A stretch of 60,837 nt of DNA from the NCBI GenBank assembly GCA_038124025.1, contig JAYPBC010000013.1:1-60837 (forward strand). Direction: 5' to 3'. This document shows, piece by piece, positions 37,241-46,046 of this stretch (the stretch's first letter is position 1; every line of letters begins with the position of its first letter). The notes under the pieces were generated by a model. That model searched no databases. It was not told the origin of the DNA and was given only the letters and a program-made list of their open reading frames with translations. The DNA is from UBA1275 sp038124025 (GTDB lineage: Bacteria > Bacteroidota > Rhodothermia > Balneolales > Balneolaceae). Made by a program: the position numbers and the translations under genes.

Positions 37241-38254
37241 TTGAACATCCTTGGCATTGAATCTTCATGTGATGATACTGCCGCTTCGGTATTAACCGAG
37301 GCGGGAGTGTTGTCCAATGTCATTGCCTCCCAATCTGTTCATATTCAATTTGGTGGAGTAGTTCCTGAACTTGCTTCCCGAGCCCATCATCGTACCATTA
37401 GCCAGACGGTTGAGCAAGCATTATCCGAAGCTCAGCTCAGTATTCAGGACATTGATTTAATCGCTGTTACTCAAGGGCCTGGCCTCATGGGTTCGTTATT
37501 GGTAGGGCTAAGTTTTGCCAAAGGATTATCTTTAGCACACCATATCCCCTTAGTGGGCGTCAATCATATGGATGCCCATATTTATGCCAGTACTATTGAG
37601 CATAGCCTTGAATATCCATTCATTGCCCTCACTGTGTCAGGTGGGCACACTCAATTAACCAAACTTTCAAGTCCACATAGCCGAGAAATTATTGGCCAAA
37701 CAAGAGACGATGCCGCTGGTGAAGCCTTCGATAAAGTGGGTAAACTCCTAGGCCTAGACTATCCAGCAGGACCAAAAATGGATTGCTTATCTCGAGAAGG
37801 AAATCCTCATTTTCATGTATTTCCTAAAGGGCTCATTAGAGAAGGGCTGGATTTTAGTTTTTCAGGCCTAAAGACCAGTGTACTTTATTACCTTCAAGAT
37901 AAGGATGAAGCATTTATTACCCAGCATCTCAATGATATTTGTGCAAGTGTAAGCCATGCCATTACCGAGGTGCTTGTGGCCAAACTGGAGCGTGCTATGC
38001 AGCTCCATTCCATTCCTCGAGCCGTGTTAGCTGGGGGCGTTTCAGCCAACTCAATGCTACGTATAAAGGTTGCCGCTATGGCAGAGGAAAACGACTTCAC
38101 TATACATAAGCCCGCATTGGCTTATTGCACCGATAATGCAGCTATGATCGCTGCTACCGCAAAGGTTATACTTGAGAATGAGCCACTTTTTGACAGAGCA
38201 AATAAGCTAAAGGATGGGCTTGGAATACATCCGTATGCCGCTCAACCTGTCTAA
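37241..38254 (+). CDS. tsaD: tRNA threonylcarbamoyladenosine transferase subunit TsaD
   Basis: Catalytic subunit that transfers the threonylcarbamoyl group to A37 of ANN-reading tRNAs, working with TsaB and TsaE (neither in this window). The 337-residue protein has the ASKHA-type features ILGIESSCDDTAASV, metal-binding HMDAH (about 110-114), SGGHTQL, GEAFDKVGK and GGVSANSMLR. The start is TTG at 37241, seven bases after the dnaK stop; the next in-frame ATG is far inside the conserved region, so TTG is accepted. Family length is normal. Close spacing implies cotranscription with dnaK. Confidence 0.97.
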   Translation: MNILGIESSCDDTAASVLTEAGVLSNVIASQSVHIQFGGVVPELASRAHHRTISQTVEQALSEAQLSIQDIDLIAVTQGPGLMGSLLVGLSFAKGLSLAHHIPLVGVNHMDAHIYASTIEHSLEYPFIALTVSGGHTQLTKLSSPHSREIIGQTRDDAAGEAFDKVGKLLGLDYPAGPKMDCLSREGNPHFHVFPKGLIREGLDFSFSGLKTSVLYYLQDKDEAFITQHLNDICASVSHAITEVLVAKLERAMQLHSIPRAVLAGGVSANSMLRIKVAAMAEENDFTIHKPALAYCTDNAAMIAATAKVILENEPLFDRANKLKDGLGIHPYAAQPV

Positions 38255-38353
38255 GGCCTCGAAGCAGTATTAGCGTATTTTGTTGGCCGTACGTACCGAT
38301 TATAACACACAAGCATCTATGCGGCTTAGCTAGTAATTCAGTACTTTTCCCGG

Positions 38354-39268
38354 ATGAACGAAACAATTGACGCTCTTCAACTAAATCTTGGTGGCGGTGG
38401 ACTCATGATTATGAATGTGTCCTTGGCTGTTATTATGTTTGGGGTAGCCTTGGAGCTGAAAATCTCGAATTTTAAAGCCATTGCAGAACAACCAAGAGGA
38501 GTGCTAGCAGGCTTTATATCTCAATTTATGTTTCTGCCTGCCGTTACCTTCGCACTTATTTGGCTGCTAGAACCCTATCCTAGTTTTGCCTTGGGTATGA
38601 TGATGGTTGCTGCTTGTCCCGGTGGAAATATTTCAAATTTTTTCTCTCAGTTAGCCGGGGGAAATACCGCCCTTTCCGTAAGCCTCACGGCTATCGCAAC
38701 CTTACTAGCAGTCATCGCCACACCATTGAATTTTACCTTTTGGGCTAGTTTATATCCACCGACTGCCGAAATTTTAAGAGAAATTCAGGTGGATCTTATT
38801 CAGGTGTTTCAAATTGTTGGATTAATTTTAGGTATTCCATTGATTCTTGGAATGCTTGTTAGTCATTACGCAGAGAACTATGCCTTGCGCTGGACAAGTT
38901 GGATTAAGCGATTTGGTATCGTCTTTTTTGGGGGTTTCGTGATCGTAGCCTTCAGTATGAATTTTGAACATTTCTTGGGCTATGTTCACCTGGTTATTGG
39001 TTTGGTTTTTTTACATAATCTCTTGGCATTGGTAGGTGGCTATAGTTGGGGTAAACTGTTTAAGCTTCCGACAGCCGATTGCAAATCTCTTGCCATTGAA
39101 ACGGGTATACAGAATTCTGGGCTTGGGCTCTTACTTATATTTAGTTTTTTTGATTCTCTAGGCGGAATGGCATTAATTGCCGCTTGGTGGGGAATTTGGC
39201 ATATCATTGCAGGATTCACCGTTACTGCCTATTGGACCAAAATCAGGAATAGGTTTTCAACCGTTTAA
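38354..39268 (+). CDS. Bile acid:sodium symporter (BASS) family transporter
   Basis: Integral membrane protein of 304 residues with about nine to ten hydrophobic helices. Characteristic family segments are VIMFGVALELK near residue 28, the CPGGNISNFFSQLAGGNTALSV sodium-site region (written here as CPGGNISNFF then AGGNTALSVSL) and IETGIQNSGLGLLL towards the end. BASS members import organic anions such as pantoate or keto acids with sodium; the substrate here cannot be assigned. It is followed after 5 bases by an acyltransferase gene, so they are probably cotranscribed. The 99 bases separating it from tsaD show no gene. Confidence 0.92.
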   Translation: MNETIDALQLNLGGGGLMIMNVSLAVIMFGVALELKISNFKAIAEQPRGVLAGFISQFMFLPAVTFALIWLLEPYPSFALGMMMVAACPGGNISNFFSQLAGGNTALSVSLTAIATLLAVIATPLNFTFWASLYPPTAEILREIQVDLIQVFQIVGLILGIPLILGMLVSHYAENYALRWTSWIKRFGIVFFGGFVIVAFSMNFEHFLGYVHLVIGLVFLHNLLALVGGYSWGKLFKLPTADCKSLAIETGIQNSGLGLLLIFSFFDSLGGMALIAAWWGIWHIIAGFTVTAYWTKIRNRFSTV

Positions 39269-39273
39269 TCATC

Positions 39274-40560
39274 ATGCGTAAAAATTATCTTTTTTATCAA
39301 TTTTTCAGGGTCATCATTACCAAATGGGGGCTCATCTTTTATTACCGAAAAATACGTTCAATAGGGCGAGAAAAAATCCCCAAACGAACACCCGTGATGT
39401 TTATCCCAAATCATCAAAACTCCTTTATGGATGCTCTATTGGTGGTAAGTACAAACTGGAAATACACCTTTTTCTTGACCCGAGCACAGGCTTTTAACAC
39501 CGCATTTATGCGTTGGTTCCTAGAAAACTTAAATATGCTACCCGTCTATAGGGTTCGAGATGGTATGAGTTCGGTAACAAAGAATAACGCCATCTTTGAA
39601 CGATGTATTCGTATGCTTAAAAAAAACTATGCCGTACTCGTCTTCGCTGAAGCTAATCACAATTTGAATCGCCGAATTAGACCCCTCAGTAAAGGTTTTA
39701 CTCGGATTGCTTTCGACGCCGAACAAAAAAATAATTGGGATCTGAACTTACAGATCATACCCGTTGGAGTTAATTATACTAGGCACAGAGAATCTCGAAA
39801 CGATGTAACGGTGGTCTATGGCGATCCTATTCCTATGAAACAGTATCAAGAGTTATTTGAACAGGATAAACGAAAGGCTGCAAATGTACTAAAAAATGAT
39901 TTAGCTAAAGTAATGAAACAGTGTACCATGCACGTTCAAAATGCTCAACACTATTTCTTACACCAAGTATTACTGGATGATTTAGCCGACGATCGCTCTC
40001 ACTTAGTAGACCCCAAGAAAGTACGCCCTCTCAATGAAAAATTAGATCAATTAGCTTCCGAGGAAGATTATTTGGCCGCACAAGAGCTCCTCGAAATAGC
40101 TGAAAAACAGCACATTGACTTAAGCCGGTTACAAGAGTACACTACAGGTCAGCAAACTCCTTTTTGGAAAAGACTACTCCTGAGCCCATTTATCCTACTT
40201 GGCTTTCTGAATTTCCGGCTCGCCTATATCCCCGTTGATAAGTTAATTCGAAATACCATCAAAGATCATGCTTTTGATGCATCGATTAAGTTTTTAGTCA
40301 CCGCATTTTTGTTTCCTTTGAGTCTAAGTGTGATTTCTGTTGCATTATGGGTTGCTGGATTTTCATTCAATATGCTACTGATCTACTGGATGGCTAGCTT
40401 TTTCAGTTTATTTGGTTTCAAGGAATGGGTAAATAGCCGTAAGCAACAAGCTCATAATCGAAAATGGAGTGAATTTGCTTCGAAATATCCCGATTTGCAT
40501 GCTGAAATGATTGAGAAATTAAATCGGTTATCATTAATCAAGCAAAAACTGTACAACTAA
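39274..40560 (+). CDS. 1-acyl-glycerol-3-phosphate acyltransferase-like protein (PlsC family)
   Basis: Membrane-associated acyltransferase of 428 residues. The PlsC domain (about 25-210) has the catalytic histidine in NHQNSFMDALL; the spacing is His-x5-Asp instead of the classical His-x4-Asp, a variant I associate with a Bacteroidota-rich subgroup. FAEANHNLNRRIRPL stands where the second motif is expected. A C-terminal extension (about 290-400) contains two or three hydrophobic segments. It follows the BASS gene by 5 bases. Acylation of glycerophospholipid precursors is the family role; the acceptor is not certain for this longer form. Confidence 0.85.
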   Translation: MRKNYLFYQFFRVIITKWGLIFYYRKIRSIGREKIPKRTPVMFIPNHQNSFMDALLVVSTNWKYTFFLTRAQAFNTAFMRWFLENLNMLPVYRVRDGMSSVTKNNAIFERCIRMLKKNYAVLVFAEANHNLNRRIRPLSKGFTRIAFDAEQKNNWDLNLQIIPVGVNYTRHRESRNDVTVVYGDPIPMKQYQELFEQDKRKAANVLKNDLAKVMKQCTMHVQNAQHYFLHQVLLDDLADDRSHLVDPKKVRPLNEKLDQLASEEDYLAAQELLEIAEKQHIDLSRLQEYTTGQQTPFWKRLLLSPFILLGFLNFRLAYIPVDKLIRNTIKDHAFDASIKFLVTAFLFPLSLSVISVALWVAGFSFNMLLIYWMASFFSLFGFKEWVNSRKQQAHNRKWSEFASKYPDLHAEMIEKLNRLSLIKQKLYN

Positions 40561-40634
40561 ATTCCGTTTACCAGTCAACATAATATCATAGTAGATTATC
40601 ATTCTAACAGTACATCAACTTAACCTTCTTATAC

Positions 40635-41204
40635 ATGACTTTTCTCAACACATCAACCCGATTATTCTGTCTTAGTAGCTTTACCCTTGCTCTTGTTTTT
40701 ATAGCAAGTGGTTGTACACAAAAAGAAAATGTTCAAAATAGGGTAAATACACCTTCATTAACCAAAGCAGTTGCTATAATACATCCTATAAATGATAGTA
40801 ATATTTCAGGGGTTGCTTATTTTGAGCAAGAAGAAAATGGCGTACATGTCAAAGCAGAAGTGTATGGACTAACCGGCCAAAAGCATGGTTTTCACATCCA
40901 TACCTTTGGAGATTGTACTGCAATAGACGGAACATCAACAGGAGGACATTTCAATCCTTATGGATTTGAGCATGGTTCCCCAGAATCTTTAGATCGCCAT
41001 ATGGGAGCAATGGGTAATTTGGAAGTGAATGAAGATGGAGTTGGCATAAGAGATTACATAGATGAAGTAATTGTACTAAATGAAATAATTGGTCGAGGGA
41101 TAATAGTTCATGGCGGTGAAGACGACCTAATATCACAGCCATCTGGAGCTGCTGGGCCAAGAGTGGCCTGCGGGGTCATAGGAGTCGCCTCCGGTTCCGA
41201 ATAA
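40635..41204 (+). CDS. sodC: Copper/zinc superoxide dismutase, predicted lipoprotein, altered zinc site
   Basis: Converts superoxide to oxygen and hydrogen peroxide outside the cytoplasm. The 189-residue protein has a lipoprotein signal (VFIASGC) and the SodC fold: copper histidines in GFHIHTFGDC and IVHGGEDD, bridging histidine in GGHFNP, zinc-region histidines in FEHG and DRH, the disulfide cysteines in GDCT and VACG, and the electrostatic-guide arginine in GPRVAC. The aspartate that completes the zinc site in DRHVGD-type enzymes is replaced by alanine (DRHMGAMGN; codon GCA at 41007-41009). The rest of the active site looks intact, so it may keep activity with weaker zinc binding. It stands alone on the plus strand between plsC-like and a broken gene. 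Confidence 0.93.
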   Translation: MTFLNTSTRLFCLSSFTLALVFIASGCTQKENVQNRVNTPSLTKAVAIIHPINDSNISGVAYFEQEENGVHVKAEVYGLTGQKHGFHIHTFGDCTAIDGTSTGGHFNPYGFEHGSPESLDRHMGAMGNLEVNEDGVGIRDYIDEVIVLNEIIGRGIIVHGGEDDLISQPSGAAGPRVACGVIGVASGSE

Positions 41205-41230
41205 TCCCGTTCGATTTCGATTTTTGATAA

Positions 41231-41732
41231 CAGGATAATTCACCCACTTCATTACTATCCACTCTACGACGTGAGTGGTATGTCATTGTAATCGTAACCA
41301 TTCCCTTTGTACTATCATGGACGGTCCGGGATGTACTACCTGATCAAGTTCCTATTCACTTCAATTTTAAAGGGGAAGCCGATGATTGGGGACCCAAATG
41401 GGTCAATGCCATTGCCTTGCCATTATTGGGGATTGGACTGTACCTGCAGTTAGTGGCGGTTCGATCCATTGACCCTAAAAATAAGATTGAAAATAAGCCA
41501 AATTATTTTAGAGGTGTACGCACTCCTTGGACCCTAGAAAGTGAGGAGGTTTAAATAGCCACCCATAAATGGTCTAGTAGATTATGGGTTGGAGTGGGGC
41601 GCAATAATTATTCTTACTTCACTAGTTCCAGACTCTATAATTAGGCTGGTACTCTACTCTGCTGTTGTTTCCATTTTGGCCCTAGGGCCCTTGGTTTACT
41701 CCTTCCTAGAACATCGTAGGACTTCACCCTAA
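41231..41732 (+). pseudogene. Broken SdpI/DUF1648-type membrane protein gene
   Basis: A plus-strand frame reads STLRREWYVIVIV, LPDQVPIHFNFKGEADDWG, WVNAIALPLLGIGLYLQ and GVRTPWTLESEEV, matching the DUF1648 membrane domain and the RTPWTLxSEEVW motif of SdpI-family proteins. It stops at TAA 41552-41554 exactly where tryptophan is expected. Immediately after, IATHKWSSRLWVGVG continues in frame. One base shift near 41602-41605 is then needed to read IILTSLVPDSIIRLVLYSAV and the end (stop 41730-41732, overlapping the glyS stop). No start codon is visible. Two lesions and no start make it a pseudogene unless the assembly is wrong. In other bacteria SdpI gives immunity to a killing peptide; whether this copy ever did is unknown. 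Confidence 0.78.
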
Positions 41733-43183
41733 TCCTCTGGAGTCTGCCAAGAATTCATTTGATCAACAATGTATCGGTTTAACTGGCTAACAGAAACTCG
41801 CTCTTGAGTCATCGTGTCTCGATGACGTACAGTCACCGTCTCATTTTCTAAGCCATCAAAATCGACCGTCACACAGAATGGGGTTCCTGCTTCATCTAAT
41901 CTTCTGTAGCGTTTGCCAATGGAACCTGCTTCGTCATACTGTACTGAATAATCTTCCTTTAGTTCACCACTTATTCGAGAAGCAAGCTCCTTTAATTCAG
42001 GTTTTTTTACCAGTGGGAACACTCCTACTTGGATGGGAGCTAATGTAGGATTCATTTTTAAGACCACCCTTGAATCCCCGTCCACTTCTTCTTTCCGATA
42101 GGCATCGCTCAACACCATAAGGGTACAACGATCTAGTCCAATAGAGGTTTCAATAACATAGGGAATGTACCGCTTGTTTTGGGCCTGATCGAAATATTCC
42201 ATTTTCTTGCCAGAATATTCTTGGTGTTGGGTCAAATCGAAATTAGATCGGTTATGTATCCCCTCCACTTCTTGCCAGCCTATGGGAAATTGATATTGCA
42301 CATCGGCCGCAGCACGAGCATAATGAGCCAATTTATCAGGTGGATGTGGAGCAAAACGAAGGTTTTTTGCCCGAATTCCCATGCTTTTATGCCAATTTAG
42401 ACGCTTTTCAAGCCACTCTTCATACGCTTGTTCGTCGGTGCCTGGCTCTACAAAATATTGCATTTCCATTTGCTCAAACTCCCGCATTCGAAATACAAAT
42501 TGTCGAGCTACTACTTCGTTTCTAAATGCTTTCCCCGTCTGGGCAATTCCAAAAGGTACTTTTACTCGGGTGGAATCCAACACATTCTTGTAGTTCACAA
42601 AAATACCTTGGGCTGTCTCGGGTCTCAGATATACCGCATCATCTTCAGAAGCTGTGGCTCCAAAAGCCGTTTTAAACATCAGATTAAACTGCCGAACTTG
42701 TGTCCAATCAAAGGCACCCGAATCAGGTGATTTAATTTCGTTTTCGATGATGATATCATAAAGATCTTCGGTCAAACTCTTCCGAGTCCCGGCCGTATCC
42801 AGCTGCTGCTGGATGTTGTCTGCTTGCTGGCTTTTCCCATCTTTTTCCAACTTAAAAATATATTGTTCTATGAGCATGTCCGCTCTATAACGACGCTTAG
42901 ATTGCTTATCATCAATCATTGGGTCATTAAAACCCGCTACGTGACCACTAGCTTCCCATACTTTTGGATGCATAAATATGGCCGCATCTACACCAACGAT
43001 GTTTTCATGACGCTGCGTCATTTCTTTCCACCATGCATTACGGATATTACGTTTAAGTTCAACACCTAAAGGTCCGTAATCATAAACCGCACTTAAGCCC
43101 CCATAAATTTCGGAGGACTGAAAAATAAACCCTCGTGCTTTGGCTAAGGACACAATGGTATCTAAACTATCTATAATCGACAT
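41729..43183 (-). CDS. glyS: Glycyl-tRNA synthetase, dimeric class II
   Basis: Charges tRNA-Gly with glycine. The 484-residue protein is the single-chain alpha-2 form (GlyQS, eukaryote/Gram-positive type), starting MSIIDSLDTIVSLAKARGF. It shows class II motif 1 around YDYGPLGVELKRNI, motif 2 with FRNEVVARQFVFRMREFEQ, motif 3 near ETSIGLDRCTLMVL and a C-terminal anticodon-binding domain. Some bacteria instead use the two-subunit glyQ/glyS form. It is divergent from asd; a TATCTTTG promoter element lies 35 bases upstream of its start. Confidence 0.97.
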   Translation of the reverse strand: MSIIDSLDTIVSLAKARGFIFQSSEIYGGLSAVYDYGPLGVELKRNIRNAWWKEMTQRHENIVGVDAAIFMHPKVWEASGHVAGFNDPMIDDKQSKRRYRADMLIEQYIFKLEKDGKSQQADNIQQQLDTAGTRKSLTEDLYDIIIENEIKSPDSGAFDWTQVRQFNLMFKTAFGATASEDDAVYLRPETAQGIFVNYKNVLDSTRVKVPFGIAQTGKAFRNEVVARQFVFRMREFEQMEMQYFVEPGTDEQAYEEWLEKRLNWHKSMGIRAKNLRFAPHPPDKLAHYARAAADVQYQFPIGWQEVEGIHNRSNFDLTQHQEYSGKKMEYFDQAQNKRYIPYVIETSIGLDRCTLMVLSDAYRKEEVDGDSRVVLKMNPTLAPIQVGVFPLVKKPELKELASRISGELKEDYSVQYDEAGSIGKRYRRLDEAGTPFCVTVDFDGLENETVTVRHRDTMTQERVSVSQLNRYIVDQMNSWQTPED

Positions 43184-43217
43184 CGTACTAGATTAATTGT
43201 TGATGATTGAGCTTCGA

Positions 43218-43250
43218 CAAAGATACCAATTCTATTTGGCTAATTTCGAA
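43218..43250 (-). promoter_or_regulatory. Candidate promoter of glyS
   Basis: On the minus strand TATCTTTG (43218-43225) is a perfect TAnnTTTG element. TTCG (43247-43250) is found 21 bases further upstream, one mismatch from the TTTG -33 box. The predicted leader is roughly 28 bases. Activity is inferred. Confidence 0.55.
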
Positions 43251-43367
43251 CCCTTTTTTGTTTAAAAGTACTATTTTGCTAGTACTGTTTACTCTTAGAG
43301 GTCAGCTCGGCTAATGTAGGGTGTTCAGATATTCAATACTCTCACTTTTTACTCATTTTAATTATAT

Positions 43368-44417
43368 ATGAAGGTAGGAATACTAGGTGCTACAGGCGCC
43401 GTTGGGCAAAAATTCATTCGTCTTTTAGCACAGCATCCATGGTTCACCATAACTGCCCTAGGGGCTTCTGAACGCTCTTCGGGCAAGACATACGCCAAAG
43501 CGGTGAACTGGATAGAGGATGTCCCGCTTCCCGATCATGTGGCTCAACTGACCGTTAAACAGTGTAAACCCGAAGCATTTAGCTCGGTGGATTTTGTATT
43601 TTCAGGGCTGGACTCAAGTGTGGCAACGGACATCGAAAGCAGCTTCGCTAAATCGGGTATTCCTGTAATTTCTAATGCTAAGAACTACCGTCAGGATCCA
43701 ACGGTTCCTCTTCTCATTCCCGAAGTTAATCCGGATCATATCTCCTTGATTTCAAGTCAAAACTTTAGCCAAGATGGCTCGGGGTGGATTGTGACCAATC
43801 CAAACTGCGTGGCTGTACCGCTTTCACTCGCACTCAAGCCACTACATGACCAATTTGGTCTCGAAAACCTTTCCGTGACCACCTTACAGGCGCTATCAGG
43901 TGCTGGTTACCCTGGAGTACCAAGTTTAGATATTCTTGCCAATGTTATTCCATACATATCAGATGAAGAACCAAAAATTGCTCCTGAAACCCAAAAAATA
44001 TTGGGAACTATAACTTCTGAACACATTGAACGCCCATCATTTACAGTGGATGCCACTTGCACTAGGGTTCATACACTCAATGGACATATGGCTGCGGTAA
44101 GTTGTAGGTTTTCAACAAAACCTTCATCGGTTGAAGAAGTAATCCAGACTCTCCAAGCATACCCAAATCCAATTGCAGATTTTGATTTACCAACTTCTCC
44201 CCAAGAACTTTATCACTTGCATGAACAGCAAAACTACCCTCAACCACGTCTGCATGCCGATCGAGACAAAGGAATGAGTTTACATATTGGTCGAATAAGG
44301 GAAGGTGATTTTTTTCACATAAACTTCGTTTGTATGGCCCATAATACCATTCGGGGTGCAGCCGGTGGGGCTATTTTAAATGCAGAATTACTGCATAAAA
44401 AAGGCTATCTCAAATAG
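43368..44417 (+). CDS. asd: Aspartate-semialdehyde dehydrogenase
   Basis: Makes aspartate semialdehyde from aspartyl phosphate for lysine/diaminopimelate, methionine and threonine synthesis. The 349-residue protein begins KVGILGATGAVGQKFIRLL (NADP-binding), has the catalytic cysteine in TNPNCVAVPL and the histidine region RVHTLNGHMAAVSC. LQALSGAGYPGVPSLDIL and DEEPKIAPETQKILG are typical of the archaeal/fungal-like ASADH subgroup, not the E. coli one. Length and ends look complete. It starts 185 bases from the divergent glyS gene; the following gene is convergent. Confidence 0.95.
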   Translation: MKVGILGATGAVGQKFIRLLAQHPWFTITALGASERSSGKTYAKAVNWIEDVPLPDHVAQLTVKQCKPEAFSSVDFVFSGLDSSVATDIESSFAKSGIPVISNAKNYRQDPTVPLLIPEVNPDHISLISSQNFSQDGSGWIVTNPNCVAVPLSLALKPLHDQFGLENLSVTTLQALSGAGYPGVPSLDILANVIPYISDEEPKIAPETQKILGTITSEHIERPSFTVDATCTRVHTLNGHMAAVSCRFSTKPSSVEEVIQTLQAYPNPIADFDLPTSPQELYHLHEQQNYPQPRLHADRDKGMSLHIGRIREGDFFHINFVCMAHNTIRGAAGGAILNAELLHKKGYLK

Positions 44418-44445
44418 ATTTGTGACTGTTTCGTTCTGCACGTCT

Positions 44446-44838
44446 TTAAGATGTTCGAAACTTCTCGTCGAGTTCTTTCAGCTTTAATTCTGAGAGCTCC
44501 AGATTGAGCTGTGAAACCATATTGGCTAGTGCTGGCCTATGCGTGCGTTTAAACGAAAAAACACGCTGTGTCAAATCATTTCCTGGAATTGCCTCTAGAA
44601 TTTTACCACTCTGAGTATGAATCCATAGGCGTGTGCGAAACCATCCCATCTTAGTATCTACAGCATCAATATCCTTTAAAGCCAAATAATGGGTTTTTAC
44701 CGACGATTTGTAGGCTTCAACCAAGGCATCTTTCACTTGGAACTCGAAATACAACCCGTCTTTTTCCAGGCGCATAATCCCTTCAACCCGCATAAAGCCG
44801 CCGTGTACACCATCTATATAAAATGGGACGTTTTTCAT
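44446..44838 (-). CDS. Small protein of unknown function, PH-like
   Basis: 130 residues, no signal peptide or membrane segment. The pattern GGFMRVEGIMRLEKDGLYFEF ... ALKDIDAVDTKMGWFRTRLW ... TQSGKILEAIPGNDL is a row of beta-strands followed by a C-terminal helix ending ELDEKFRTS, which suggests a PH-like/GRAM-like barrel. No named family was recognised. It is convergent with asd (28 bases between stops). A TATATTTG element is only 4 bases before its ATG, so its mRNA may be leaderless. Confidence 0.75.
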   Translation of the reverse strand: MKNVPFYIDGVHGGFMRVEGIMRLEKDGLYFEFQVKDALVEAYKSSVKTHYLALKDIDAVDTKMGWFRTRLWIHTQSGKILEAIPGNDLTQRVFSFKRTHRPALANMVSQLNLELSELKLKELDEKFRTS

Positions 44839-44842
44839 GGCT

Positions 44843-44850
44843 CAAATATA
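44843..44850 (-). promoter_or_regulatory. TAnnTTTG element four bases before a start codon
   Basis: TATATTTG on the minus strand is followed by AGCC and then ATG (44836-44838). In this promoter type transcription starts a few bases beyond the element, so the transcript would begin at or near the ATG. No good TTTG -33 box was found at the usual distance, which lowers confidence. Confidence 0.4.
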
Positions 44851-44979
44851 CTTGAAAAAAATAAGTTTTCTTGTAAGTACTTCCACTTTGACTACTCTTA
44901 CAAAATAAATCATACAATGAACCTACCAGATAGGTCTTAATTTCACATTCACCAGTTTGGTAATTCAATGTATTAGGGT

Positions 44980-45885
44980 TTACTCCAATACCAAATCGAA
45001 AAGAGCCTCTTCTAAATCCTCATACGTATAAGTAAACCCTATGGCTTCTAAAACCTCGGACTTCATTCTAATACTATCCAAAATTGGTTGAGCACCCTCT
45101 CCAAAAAGAAGTTTTAAAGCAAAACTAGGAACGGTAAATAGGTTGGGACGATGCATGGTTTTAGCCAACACCTGCGTGAAGACATCCATAGTTACAGGTT
45201 CAGGAGCACACATATTCACGGGACCTTGAATACGATCGTCCTCTAAGAATTGAATAATCGCCCGAGTTAAATCCCGAAGATGAATCCAACTCATGAACTG
45301 GGTTCCGGGACCAATAGACCCACCTAAACCCAGACGAAATGGTGTAAGCATATTTTTTAATGCTCCCCCATCTTGACCCAAAACAATGCCAATACGTGGA
45401 TTAACCACACGTATTCCTAGTTCCTTAGCTGCTTGCGCCTCTTTTTCCCAAGCGATACATACCTTTGCCAAAAAATCCTCACCTGGCGAATCATCTTCAC
45501 CTCTCCATTCTATCCCCGTATCTCCATAATAACCCGATGCGGAGGCTGAAATGAAGACCTCTGGCTTATTATTTGATGAGCTCATTACTTGGACAAGCTT
45601 TCTGGTTGATTGGATCCGGGAATCGTGGATTTTTTTCTTTACCTCTTCCGTCCAGCGACCACCAATTACTGGTTCACCGGCCAAATGAATAACGGCGTCA
45701 GCCTCGTCAATAACCTCATTTAGAGGATTATCCCACGATATATAACGTAAATTGTTTGCCTTGACCGCTTCATATTTGGAGGGATACCTGGTGATGAGTA
45801 CAAGTTCATAATCCTTTTGTAAGAGTTGTGCGCATATTTCCGAACCTATAAATCCAGTCCCACCACTTAATACTATTTTTTTCAT
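44980..45885 (-). CDS. TIGR01777-type NAD-dependent epimerase/sugar reductase-like protein (YfcH)
   Basis: 301 residues. An extended short-chain dehydrogenase fold opens with KIVLSGGTGFIGSEICAQLL (NAD(P)-binding glycine loop), followed by DADAVIHLAGEPV, ISASASGYYGDTG (the YxxxK tyrosine region is degenerate in this family), RIGIVLGQDGGALKNML and MSWIHLRDLTRAI. A C-terminal DUF1731-like end is visible (LRMKSEVLEAIGFTY-like). The family is widespread, sometimes linked with cell division, but its substrate is unknown. The gene is divergent from the MauE-like gene with 161 bases between starts. Confidence 0.9.
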   Translation of the reverse strand: MKKIVLSGGTGFIGSEICAQLLQKDYELVLITRYPSKYEAVKANNLRYISWDNPLNEVIDEADAVIHLAGEPVIGGRWTEEVKKKIHDSRIQSTRKLVQVMSSSNNKPEVFISASASGYYGDTGIEWRGEDDSPGEDFLAKVCIAWEKEAQAAKELGIRVVNPRIGIVLGQDGGALKNMLTPFRLGLGGSIGPGTQFMSWIHLRDLTRAIIQFLEDDRIQGPVNMCAPEPVTMDVFTQVLAKTMHRPNLFTVPSFALKLLFGEGAQPILDSIRMKSEVLEAIGFTYTYEDLEEALFDLVLE

Positions 45886-46046
45886 CCTAATCCTTTATGC
45901 TATGTGTACATGCTGGAAGTAAGTAGCATGCAAAGTTATCCATAATTATTCTACCTTGCTGAAATACCACAGATAAACCAAACATATTTTCTCAAACATA
46001 GTATCTTTAAATTCATAAACTAAAAACATATCAATTCCATTCTGCA

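Noticed and set aside
38255..38353. Possible tRNA gene between tsaD and the BASS gene
   Set aside because: No cloverleaf, T-loop (GTTCRA) or acceptor pairing could be found; the spacer is only 99 bases.
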